From the NCBI GenBank assembly GCA_016840855.1, contig JAEORO010000015.1, positions 1 to 41,694 of the forward strand: a stretch of 41,694 nt of DNA. Direction: 5' to 3'. Shown here one piece after another: positions 8,893 through 16,565 of this stretch. The notes below the pieces were generated by a model. That model was not told where the DNA came from. It saw only the letters and a program-made list of their open reading frames with translations, and searched no databases. The DNA is from Candidatus Thorarchaeota archaeon. Lineage in GTDB: Archaea; Asgardarchaeota; Thorarchaeia; Thorarchaeales; Thorarchaeaceae. How positions within the stretch are numbered: position 1 is the stretch's first letter; each line of letters opens with the position of its first letter. The translations under genes were made by a program, and so were the position numbers.

Positions 8893-9843
8893 CTATTCTA
8901 CTGTAGTCCAAACTCCATTTCCTAGGTTTCGTACTAATCCAGCTTCACTTAAACTGATTAATGTCACGTGCAATGTTGTCGTGAGTAATGCATCATAGCT
9001 CAATGTGATAGGTACACTTCGTGATTGTTTAATATCAAAAACAAGCTGTTCAAGGTCTGCATCCCCTCGAGCACTTAGCAATGTTAACACAGTATCTTGG
9101 AGGTGTATTACACCATCCCGTACAGCTTCAAATTGAAGTCGAGCATCAGCAAAAATGTGGGGGGAATCATGTGCAGGAAATAGATGGTCAGCTCCTAGTT
9201 TTGATAAGGCTTCCAGTGCAGTTAATTTTGCTATAATACTACCAGTCTTGTCAACATAGAATTTACGAGGGTCATTTGGGAAATTGTTTACTTCATCGCC
9301 TGAGAATAATGCTTTTCGTGTTACATCAAAGAAAGCGCAATGTCCTGCAGAATGCCCGCCAGTATGGATTACTCTGAGAACTGTTTCACCAACTGAGATT
9401 TTTTGTCCGTGAGAGATTAGCTCATCAGCATCTATACCACGATAATTAACACGAAGTGGACCTTTATCGAATTTCATTGAAAATCTTTCAGCTCGATCCA
9501 TTACAAGTCGTTTATTCAAGAAGTCTGCCGGTGTTCGAAGAAGTTCTGCATCATCCTTATGTATCATTATAGGCGCTCCAACTGACTTCTTAAGTCGTCC
9601 AGCTCCAGCGGCATGATCCGGATGACCATGTGTACAAAGAATGCCTACTAGATCATTCTTAGGTTCCAGACCAAGATCCTTTATTGCCTTTTCAAGTCGA
9701 TCCCCTGGATCTCCTGCGGTCCCCGGATCAATCACAAGAACCTCGTTCTCATCAACAATCAAGTAGCTAGCAATAAAGCCAAACTCATCAGCGAACTTTC
9801 CTCGCACAACTTGAATTCCAGGTATAATTTCAGTCGATGCCAT
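8893..9843 (-). CDS. Metallo-beta-lactamase-fold hydrolase with C-terminal winged-helix-like domain
   Basis: 316 aa. The metal-binding set of the family is complete: THGHPDH (71-77, with H72, H74, D76, H77), H164 in GGHSAGH, D183 in SGDE and H225 in FPAHDS. Residues about 245-316 look like a small winged helix, as in LACTB2-like members of the family. Typical substrates are thioesters, RNA or cyclic esters, and the sequence does not discriminate. It lies 80 nt upstream of the 889-aa unknown gene on the same strand, so the three genes may form one unit. Confidence 0.85.
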   Translation of the reverse strand: MASTEIIPGIQVVRGKFADEFGFIASYLIVDENEVLVIDPGTAGDPGDRLEKAIKDLGLEPKNDLVGILCTHGHPDHAAGAGRLKKSVGAPIMIHKDDAELLRTPADFLNKRLVMDRAERFSMKFDKGPLRVNYRGIDADELISHGQKISVGETVLRVIHTGGHSAGHCAFFDVTRKALFSGDEVNNFPNDPRKFYVDKTGSIIAKLTALEALSKLGADHLFPAHDSPHIFADARLQFEAVRDGVIHLQDTVLTLLSARGDADLEQLVFDIKQSRSVPITLSYDALLTTTLHVTLISLSEAGLVRNLGNGVWTTVE

Positions 9844-9953
9844 TTGTCTAGTTGGAGTTTCTCATTCAACACTTATGATAATATCGTCTATGGGCAAGTC
9901 TAAAAAATAAACACTAAATCCAATAGAATCTCTTGTCCTGTTGCTGAGGTTGA

Positions 9954-10418
9954 ATGTTGAAAGGTGTATACGTGCTTATTATAGAAACAAAGCGTACTGT
10001 TAGGTTTCAAAAAAGATCAGGTGATGAAACAGTTTTTGAGCCAGGAGAGTGGGTATACATCGGTTCAGCGATGGGGAGTGGTTCTACAAGTATTGAAAAT
10101 AGACTGAGAAGACATTTTCGAAAAGATAAAACAAATTACTGGCATATTGACTATCTAATTAACGCTGCTACAAAAATCAAAGAAGCAATTTGGGCTGAGA
10201 GCAAAAAGTCTGCAGAATGTGATTTGGCACTAAGTATAGCAAATCATATTGGCTTTGAGGTTGGTCCAAGGGGATTCGGAGCCTCTGATTGTCAAAGGGG
10301 ATGCTTCACTCACATCTACCTCTATATAGGAGAGGAACAGCTGCTAGAAATCATGATGACCATTTTCAGGAGATTGAATCTTCATCCACATATCACCTGG
10401 AATGGGCAGATATCATAA
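9954..10418 (+). CDS. DUF123 (GIY-YIG-like) nuclease-related protein
   Basis: 154 aa. It matches the archaeal DUF123 family, which is sometimes found fused to endonuclease III: GVYVLII at the start, WVYIGSAMG, IENRLRRHFRKDK, YWHIDYLI, a downstream ECDLA block and GFGASDC near the end. The family is thought to share the GIY-YIG fold, but its biochemical activity is not established. GAGGT lies 3 nt before the ATG. Confidence 0.88.
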   Translation: MLKGVYVLIIETKRTVRFQKRSGDETVFEPGEWVYIGSAMGSGSTSIENRLRRHFRKDKTNYWHIDYLINAATKIKEAIWAESKKSAECDLALSIANHIGFEVGPRGFGASDCQRGCFTHIYLYIGEEQLLEIMMTIFRRLNLHPHITWNGQIS

Positions 10419-10486
10419 CAAGCTCCTGAGCAGCAAGTATTAAATGGCTCTAGCATTCATCATTTTCAAACTGGAGGAAGCAAGGA

Positions 10487-10720
10487 ATGCCAGACTGGAG
10501 GAGCATTTTTCAAGATCTGAAAAATACAGGACAAACATTTACTGTCTACTTGAGATATCAACAAAAAGACACCCTTGCTAAGATACCCAACGTAAGGGTT
10601 CAAGAGGTGTATGATGACCACGTAAGGTTGGAAAATCCGAGTGGTTACGGAGTTCTCGGGTATGAAGATATTCTTTATGTATCAATTCCGAGACAGTCAA
10701 TGTCAAATCCGCTACAGTGA
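10487..10720 (+). CDS. Small hypothetical protein
   Basis: 77 aa, ATG with GGAGG and AAGGA upstream. The predicted build is a short helix, then beta strands (TFTVYLRYQQ, VRVQEVYDDHVRLENP, YGVLGYEDILYVSIP), which resembles a small SH3- or Sm-like barrel. This is a shape argument only. It lies between the DUF123 gene and the PH-like gene on the same strand and may be co-transcribed with the former. Confidence 0.7.
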   Translation: MPDWRSIFQDLKNTGQTFTVYLRYQQKDTLAKIPNVRVQEVYDDHVRLENPSGYGVLGYEDILYVSIPRQSMSNPLQ

Positions 10721-10810
10721 GTAAGAACTCAAAGACCCTACTGCTAAGGTTTAATTAGCAAATGGCATTCTTAAGCGTACAGTCCAGACAATTAGTTGGT
10801 GTAAATAGAA

Positions 10811-11770
10811 GTGTCATCACTAGTATACATCCCAATTGAAAACGAACGTGTCCTTAGTCAACATCAGGAGTATATCCTGACCAACTACAGATGGATACAG
10901 TTTGATAGAGGGTCACGGACAAGTGCAAGTCTCCCACTACACATTGTCAAAGAGTACAAATTAACTACAAACTCTGCTATGTGCAAAGTTGTAAACGGAA
11001 TTGTTAATTTTGTAGGAGCAATGCCAAGACGGGAGGAGTTACGTGCCGCTCTTGGACTTCGTGAGTTTGATAATCTCAGGGTTGGAGGGCAGAGAAAAAT
11101 CTGTGAAGTAAGTGGTGTACCATTTATACATCCTGAACACCCCTATAATCGATGGATTTCAATTGGGTTCCATAGACCATTTTCAAGACACTTCTATCAG
11201 ACATTTGCTTGGCTGAAAGGGGAAGAAGTCTTTACCTATCATCCTGGAAGTTTCATACTTACAAACTATCGACTCTATCAATACGATGCGGGATCAAAGA
11301 AGATGTTCATTTTTCCACTTCATATGGTTGAAACATTTGAAGCAAGAGGAAATGAAATTAAGCTAAAAGCAACAACGGGTAAATTCAAAATCAGAGGAAA
11401 AGTTCCACGACAGGACCATCTGCTGAGTGTATGGCAAACTCGTGCATGGAGTCCTATTTCTAAGGAACATCTAGACTGGCTCGTTCGACCATATAGCTAT
11501 ATCACGCCGCATCATCCATTATCGCAGTATTATGTCAGCGATAGTGCAACAGTCACACCGACTCCAGTGGCTCAAGAAACAACTCAAGAGATGCAGGTTT
11601 CCGCGGGGTCTGGAGGGGCAGGTACAGTATTTGTTAAACCCGCTATCAAAGACAGATGCACCAATTGCTCCGCCCCAATGTCATGGGAGCAGATAGATTG
11701 GACTGGTCCGGACCAATACGCTTGCCCGTCCTGCGGTCACACACATCGGGTAGACTATATCCGCATGTGA
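10811..11770 (+). CDS. Tandem PH/GRAM-like repeat protein with C-terminal zinc ribbon
   Basis: 319 aa, GTG start with an in-frame stop 9 bases upstream. It contains an internal duplication: residues about 10-76 and 137-203 align throughout, with paired landmarks EYILTNYRWIQFDRGS / SFILTNYRLYQYDAGS, LPLHIVKEY / FPLHMVETF and AMPRREEL / KVPRQDHL, each followed by a HP-aromatic segment. The ILTNxRL...PLxxV pattern is typical of PH-like (bPH/GRAM) domains that bind lipids or peptides. After a low-complexity linker rich in Thr, Val and Gly, a zinc ribbon closes the protein (C283, C286, C305, C308). A membrane-signalling or trafficking adaptor role is inference. Confidence 0.75.
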   Translation: MSSLVYIPIENERVLSQHQEYILTNYRWIQFDRGSRTSASLPLHIVKEYKLTTNSAMCKVVNGIVNFVGAMPRREELRAALGLREFDNLRVGGQRKICEVSGVPFIHPEHPYNRWISIGFHRPFSRHFYQTFAWLKGEEVFTYHPGSFILTNYRLYQYDAGSKKMFIFPLHMVETFEARGNEIKLKATTGKFKIRGKVPRQDHLLSVWQTRAWSPISKEHLDWLVRPYSYITPHHPLSQYYVSDSATVTPTPVAQETTQEMQVSAGSGGAGTVFVKPAIKDRCTNCSAPMSWEQIDWTGPDQYACPSCGHTHRVDYIRM

Positions 11771-11776
11771 GGATCT

Positions 11777-13651
11777 TTAGGAGTGGGCTTTAGTCCACTC
11801 CATTGAGAGTCTTTTGATTGTTTTCTCCGTCGGGAGACCTGTTTCTAAATCCCAGCCTCTAAGTTTGTAATATTCGTCAAGCATGGGATCAAGATCAACA
11901 GTCTGTCCCTTCCCTGGGCCCTCAGGCATCGGCTCTTTAGTAAACCTATCAGGAAGTCTGTCATCCTTGCGTGTGATTCCTTCGCGGTTGTTGAAAAGAC
12001 GCTTCAGTGTTATCTGACGTTCTGCAATCTCTATTAGATTCTCAACTTTTCCAAGTTTCTTCTCGCCAGTGGCAAGAGGTAACATTTCTGCGAAGTCTTC
12101 CATCCAAAATATTGGTGGCCAAGATACTGAATACCAGCACACAATCAGTGTGTCTCTGATACAATATGAATTCTCACTCTCAAAAACAGCGACTGCTTTA
12201 TACTTCTCAGTATAAGGATCGATTATCTCTGGAAGTTTATCAGCACCCCATCTCTTTGCTGCAACATCCTCGTACCCGAGTTGATCAACAACAACCAAGC
12301 TTCTGAGATGGTCAGCACCTCTTGCGGCTGTAGCATGACCTAGCCCGATGCTCCGATGAGTGCGACCATCCTGACCAGAAACCTCCATCCCTTTTACATG
12401 AATAGCATACTTTTCCGAACCTTTGCCAATGGTGTCAGCAGCTCTCTTGCTTCCTTCTGCTAGAAGATTTCCAAAATCCCTTCGTTCAGCAATCATCTCC
12501 AATAGATGGATAGCTTGTTCTCTATTACCCCATTCTAACTTGAGACCATTAGTGTCATTCTCTGTGATGATACCATTCTCAAAAGCTTCAATCGCAAAAC
12601 CAATTGTTGCTCCTGCAGATATAATATCCATTCCATATCGATTACAAATCTGATTCGCCTTTAGAGTAGTCGCATAATCGTCAATACCAAGTGAGCTACC
12701 AAAAGCCATCAAGCCTTCGTATTCAGGACCCTCCTCAAGGGTACCTGCAAATGGCCCTGTTCGGACATAATTAACCTTCTTACATCCGAGGCTACAACCA
12801 AAACACGCCCTGTCAGAAATTGTAAATCTGGGTCGGATATAATCGCCAGTTAGCTTTTCATAGCCCGGAAAAACTCCTGTACGATGATTATAGGTTGGTA
12901 ATTCGCCAATCTCTTCTTTCACTGCAGTTAAGATCCATGTACCCCATTTGCCCATCTCTCTAGCCTGTGGATTCTCACGCACTCTCAAATGCGCTTTCTT
13001 TGCTAACTCGACAAATCCTTCATGGTCATAAACGTCAATTCCACCATGACCACGGATTGCAATTGCTTTCACATTCTTGGCTCCAAGAACAGCTCCCATA
13101 CCAGTACGCCCAGCTGCTCGGGCGTGATTCACCATCACTGATGCAAACCGAACCAGACGTTCACCAGCAGGACCAATTGCTGCAACTTGAAGATCAGGAT
13201 CTTTGTGTGCTTTTTTGATATTAATGGTGGTCTTATCTGTGGTTGTGCCCCATAACTTAGTAGCATCTTGGAGCTCTAGATGGGAGTCTTCAATGTGGAG
13301 ATATACAGGACTTTCCGACTTACCTTCAATAACCAACAAGTCATATCCAGCATATTTCAATTCAGGACCCAAGAATCCACCAACATGACTTTCACCCCAA
13401 ATACCAGTGAGAGGAGCTTTCGAGATGAAAACAGTCCTGCCACTCATAGGCCACATGGTTCCAGTGATTGGTCCTGTTGCCACAATGAGTTTATTTTCCG
13501 CTCCTAACGGATCAGCACCAGGGGGTAATTCTTCAAAGAGAATCTTGGCACCAAACCCATCTCCGCCTATATAGTCCTTTATCCATTTGGTAGGAAGCGG
13601 CTCAGTGTATAGCTTATTATCAGTTAAGTTAATGCGCAGAATCTTTCCCAT
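11777..13651 (-). CDS. Tungsten-dependent aldehyde:ferredoxin oxidoreductase family protein
   Basis: 624 aa from ATG 13651, giving the family-typical beginning MGKILRINL. A longer GTG/TTG-type frame to 13708 would overlap the upstream gene. The N-terminal domain has GGDGFGAKILFEELPPG, GPITGT, the GIWGESHVGG pterin-binding region and GRTGMGAVLGAKN. The cluster ligands are C283, C286, C290 (CFGCSLGC) and C505 in RDTLIVCW. These enzymes oxidise aldehydes or related compounds and reduce ferredoxin in the cytoplasm using a tungsto-bispterin and one 4Fe-4S cluster. The four-cluster protein encoded 19 bases upstream is the likely electron-transfer partner, as for WOR5-type or AorAB-type enzymes. The substrate cannot be read from sequence. 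Confidence 0.92.
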   Translation of the reverse strand: MGKILRINLTDNKLYTEPLPTKWIKDYIGGDGFGAKILFEELPPGADPLGAENKLIVATGPITGTMWPMSGRTVFISKAPLTGIWGESHVGGFLGPELKYAGYDLLVIEGKSESPVYLHIEDSHLELQDATKLWGTTTDKTTINIKKAHKDPDLQVAAIGPAGERLVRFASVMVNHARAAGRTGMGAVLGAKNVKAIAIRGHGGIDVYDHEGFVELAKKAHLRVRENPQAREMGKWGTWILTAVKEEIGELPTYNHRTGVFPGYEKLTGDYIRPRFTISDRACFGCSLGCKKVNYVRTGPFAGTLEEGPEYEGLMAFGSSLGIDDYATTLKANQICNRYGMDIISAGATIGFAIEAFENGIITENDTNGLKLEWGNREQAIHLLEMIAERRDFGNLLAEGSKRAADTIGKGSEKYAIHVKGMEVSGQDGRTHRSIGLGHATAARGADHLRSLVVVDQLGYEDVAAKRWGADKLPEIIDPYTEKYKAVAVFESENSYCIRDTLIVCWYSVSWPPIFWMEDFAEMLPLATGEKKLGKVENLIEIAERQITLKRLFNNREGITRKDDRLPDRFTKEPMPEGPGKGQTVDLDPMLDEYYKLRGWDLETGLPTEKTIKRLSMEWTKAHS

Positions 13652-13670
13652 GTAGCCGCCTTTAGTCACC

Positions 13671-14180
13671 TTATTCCACTCCACTAGACTCTTGTGCAGT
13701 TCTTTCAATTTCTCTTAGATAACTTGAGATCTTGCTATGGCGATCGATTGAAGGGGCAACAGAAACCTCAGAGTAAGTTATTGCTCCAGTTGGACAAACA
13801 TTAGCACATTCTGGATCACCATTGCAGTGATCACACTTGATTATCTTCATTCTATGAGTGTCTAGCAGAATGACTCCATTCACACATACTCCGACACAGG
13901 ACTTACATAAAATGCATTTGTTCTCATCTAGATATGTCATCTTTGCTATCGGATCCCGGCGTATTGCATATACTGGACAGATATCTACACAAGGAGCAGT
14001 TTCGCAGGGACCACAAACATTGGGTAGGTCTATTCCAAGGTCATCATATCGGACAATCTTAAGTCTTGCAAGACTTGGCTGGAATCGACCTTCTTTTTTT
14101 GCTGAACACGCAAGTTCACAGATGCGGCAACCAGTGCATTTTGTAAAGTCAACGACAAGATGTGATGGCAATAAGTCCAC
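13671..14180 (-). CDS. Four-cluster ferredoxin-like electron-transfer subunit for the AOR
   Basis: 169 aa with sixteen cysteines in four groups, enough for four 4Fe-4S clusters: C15/18/21/25, C56/59/64/68, C89/92/95/99 and C116/119/125/129. The layout is that of HycB/FdhB-type small subunits and of the small subunit of WOR5-like tungsten enzymes. It is directly upstream of the AOR gene on the same strand, so the pair should be one operon and one complex. The C-terminal 30 residues have no cluster ligands. Confidence 0.9.
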   Translation of the reverse strand: MDLLPSHLVVDFTKCTGCRICELACSAKKEGRFQPSLARLKIVRYDDLGIDLPNVCGPCETAPCVDICPVYAIRRDPIAKMTYLDENKCILCKSCVGVCVNGVILLDTHRMKIIKCDHCNGDPECANVCPTGAITYSEVSVAPSIDRHSKISSYLREIERTAQESSGVE

Positions 14181-14280
14181 CTCGTTGCATTGTCATTCTA
14201 TCAATTCAACACTAAAATGCTTCGGAGTATCTATACGGTTTATTAGGAATGAGGTACTACAAACGAAACCGGTGAATATT

Positions 14281-14667
14281 ATGTCAGAGGAAGAAAATAT
14301 CGAGGAAGGTACAGACAAAAAGAAAGGTAAGAAAGTCGACTATTGCGAGGTTGAATTCGAAATTGGTAATATCGAGTTTGAAGCAAAAGGTCGCAGCATA
14401 GTTGTTGAACGAATGTTTAGAATGTTATTAGAGAAGATAGAAGAAGGAAAACTTGTAGCTGAATTCAGACTACAAGATATTGATGAGGAGGAGGAAGAGG
14501 AAGAAGAAGAGGAAGAACTTCCACCAATGGAATACTTTGAAGAAACAGAGGAATCAGAGTATTCTTCCGAAGATTCATCATTAGACCCGCCCCCTGCTTG
14601 GGATACCTTGGAAACTGAGGAACCAGATGTTTCTGATGCTGAACGTGAAGAACTAGGTCTCGAGTAA
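14281..14667 (+). CDS. Small acidic protein of unknown function
   Basis: 128 aa from ATG 14281 with GGTGA upstream. The frame stays open much further upstream (to 13858), but that part is antisense to the ferredoxin gene and is not supported. Residues 1-70 hold a short basic stretch KKKGKK and then an ordered segment (CEVEFEIGNIEFEAKGRSIV). From about 70 on there is a run of eleven or more glutamates and an acidic, disordered tail. The ordered part is too short to assign. A histone- or nucleic-acid-binding chaperone role would fit such charge but is a guess. Confidence 0.7.
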   Translation: MSEEENIEEGTDKKKGKKVDYCEVEFEIGNIEFEAKGRSIVVERMFRMLLEKIEEGKLVAEFRLQDIDEEEEEEEEEEELPPMEYFEETEESEYSSEDSSLDPPPAWDTLETEEPDVSDAEREELGLE

Positions 14668-14680
14668 TAGTAGCACTGAA

Positions 14681-15760
14681 CTATTCCACAGGTACAACCC
14701 AATCATGAGGGTCTTCTCGTTCACCTGACTGAATTCCAATTAGATCATCGAAGAGTTGCTGAGTCAATTTACCGGTTTTCCCATTGGCAATCTGATTTGG
14801 CTGGTTCTTGTACCATAAAGACCCAACTGGAGCTATGATTGCTGCGGTTCCACAACCAAACATCTCTAGGACTTTGCCAGTGTGGATACCTTCAATCACC
14901 TCATCAATCGATATTTGTCTCTCATTCACTGAATAGCCATAGTCCGTACATAACGTAAGTACTGAATCACGAGTGACACCGGGAAGAATAGAACCTGAGA
15001 GTGGAGGTGTGGCAACCTCATCGTCAAAGCGGACTACTATGTTCATAGTACCAATCTCTTCTAACCATCTGTGCTCCAGAGCATCTAGCCATAGAACCTG
15101 AGAACATCCAACCTTGGACGCATCTGTTCCAGCAAGTAAACCTGCAGCGTAATTTCCACTTGCCTTTGCTGCACCCGTCCCGCCCTTTACTGCACGAACA
15201 TATTTGTCACTAACAAAAATCTTCACAGGTGCGAATCCTTCCTTGAAGTAAGGACCTACTGGACTAAGTATGATATAGTAAAGATACTCGGCTGAAGGAC
15301 GAACGCCAAGCTTGGGTTCAGTTCCAATCATGGTAGGGCGAATGTAGAGAGAACTACCTGGCACTTCAGGAACCCAATCAGAGTCAATCTTCAGTAACTC
15401 CTTAAGTGAGTGTAAGGCAAAGTCAATATCTAACTTTGGCATCACCATCCGTTCTGCAGATAAATTGAGCCGCTTGAAGTTCATATCGGGTCGGAAAAGA
15501 AGAACACTCTCACCCCTACGATAAGCTTTCATCCCTTCAAAGATTCCCTGTCCATAATGGAGACATAATGCAGCAGGGCTTAGGGAGAGAGAACCGTATG
15601 GATGAATCCTTGCATTAGTCCAATGAACCCCATTATGAATCATTGAAAACATATGATCAGAAAAGATGGTACCAAATGTTACTTGCAAAACATCACTTGG
15701 CTTTTCTTTTCTTTCATCTTTTGGAACAAGGTTGATGTCGATGTTCACTCTCAAGCACAA
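14681..15760 (-). CDS. ilvE: Branched-chain-amino-acid aminotransferase
   Basis: 359 aa from a TTG. In-frame TTG at 15754 and GTG at 15748 are equally possible. It is a fold-type IV PLP enzyme: FGTIFSDHMF near the N-terminus, HYGQGIFEGMKAYR, RPTMIGTEPKLGV, the PLP lysine K199 in GGTGAAKASGNYA, and EIGTMNIV, GSILPGVTRDSV and EMFGCGTAAIIAPV toward the end. It transfers the amino group between glutamate and the keto acids of valine, leucine and isoleucine. It resembles the eukaryotic/firmicute BCAT type rather than the short IlvE common in archaea. A TATA-like TTTAAAAAAAC lies about 50 nt upstream. Confidence 0.93.
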   Translation of the reverse strand: MCLRVNIDINLVPKDERKEKPSDVLQVTFGTIFSDHMFSMIHNGVHWTNARIHPYGSLSLSPAALCLHYGQGIFEGMKAYRRGESVLLFRPDMNFKRLNLSAERMVMPKLDIDFALHSLKELLKIDSDWVPEVPGSSLYIRPTMIGTEPKLGVRPSAEYLYYIILSPVGPYFKEGFAPVKIFVSDKYVRAVKGGTGAAKASGNYAAGLLAGTDASKVGCSQVLWLDALEHRWLEEIGTMNIVVRFDDEVATPPLSGSILPGVTRDSVLTLCTDYGYSVNERQISIDEVIEGIHTGKVLEMFGCGTAAIIAPVGSLWYKNQPNQIANGKTGKLTQQLFDDLIGIQSGEREDPHDWVVPVE

Positions 15761-15897
15761 CAGTTATCGATGATACATATCTGCCTCTTAAGCGGATAGG
15801 TTTTTTTAAATTCTACAAAGATTGGTAGATATAGTGTCTTAGAAAATACCTTAAGTCAGACAATTACTGATGAACAAGATTATTGGAGTCAGATAAG

Positions 15898-16503
15898 ATG
15901 AGTCATCATGAAGGAGCTCCACCTGAAGATGTATACTATGTCGATCCAAAAGAGGTGTTATCTCAATATAGTGTGGAGTGGATTTCTCTCAGGAAATCAT
16001 ATGAAGAGATAAAGAATCAACTTCTTGATGTTCAAGCTGAACTCAGCCAAATTGACCGGCAACTGGAAAATGGTGAAATCACGGATCAAGAACACATAAC
16101 ATTGTACCGTGAGAAATGGTCTGAATCAACTCAGATTGTACAAGTGAAAAGAGAAGTGGAAAGTCGGTTATACGAGATTCAGAAAGAAATTCGTGCAGCT
16201 AATAGACAATTAAAACAAGCTGAAGAAGAACGTCAAAGAAGAGAGAGAGTGGAAGAAGAAAAGTCTCATGCAATGATTGAATGGATGTCTCTCAAGCAAG
16301 GATTTGATTTGGTAACAGCTCGACGGAACGAGATAAACGCAGAATCTGATAAACTTGAAATCTTGAGGCGAAGCGGAAAAATCTCCGAAGAAAAATATAG
16401 AGAAAACCGTATTCAGCACATTCGACAGCTGGCTGAACTTAGCACTGTTGAATCTGACGTGAAGCGAAGACTTGCTGAACTTTTAGAAATCATTAAACGA
16501 TAG
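15898..16503 (+). CDS. Internally duplicated coiled-coil protein
   Basis: 201 aa from ATG 15898. A TTG at 15883 adds five residues. It consists of two copies of a roughly 72-residue unit: copy 1 opens EWISLRKSYEEIK and contains LENGEITDQEHITLYREKW, copy 2 opens EWMSLKQGFDLVT and contains LRRSGKISEEKYRENRIQHI. The LxxGxIxxxxY element resembles the SHOCT short helical motif. The linker between the copies is a highly charged coiled coil. No membrane segment. Function unknown, possibly oligomerisation or scaffolding. Confidence 0.7.
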   Translation: MSHHEGAPPEDVYYVDPKEVLSQYSVEWISLRKSYEEIKNQLLDVQAELSQIDRQLENGEITDQEHITLYREKWSESTQIVQVKREVESRLYEIQKEIRAANRQLKQAEEERQRRERVEEEKSHAMIEWMSLKQGFDLVTARRNEINAESDKLEILRRSGKISEEKYRENRIQHIRQLAELSTVESDVKRRLAELLEIIKR

Positions 16504-16529
16504 TCACTCAATAGTTAAGAAAAGGAAAA

Positions 16530-16557
16530 TTGCAGTACCCGGAAACGGGCACTGCAA
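16530..16557 (-). terminator. GAAA-tetraloop hairpin between convergent genes
   Basis: A 7-bp perfect stem TTGCAGT/ACTGCAA (16530-16536, 16551-16557), one A-C mismatch, then CCCG/CGGG closing a GAAA loop (16542-16545). Reading on the minus strand, from the end of glutamate dehydrogenase, it is followed by TTTTCCTTTTCTTAA (16514-16528). This could end the gdhA transcript or protect its 3' end. Archaeal termination usually needs only the T-tract, so the hairpin may act in RNA stability. Confidence 0.55.
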
Positions 16558-16565
16558 ATCTCAAT

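Noticed and set aside
13858-14280. N-terminal extension of the acidic protein's reading frame
   Set aside because: This part is antisense to the ferredoxin gene, and a good ATG with a ribosome site occurs at 14281.
14486-14520. GAG/GAA repeat as a functional DNA repeat
   Set aside because: It is in frame within the acidic protein and simply encodes a glutamate run.
14340-14702. 120-codon serine-rich minus-strand frame
   Set aside because: It is the mirror of the glutamate-rich codon run of the plus-strand acidic gene, so the serine runs are an artefact.
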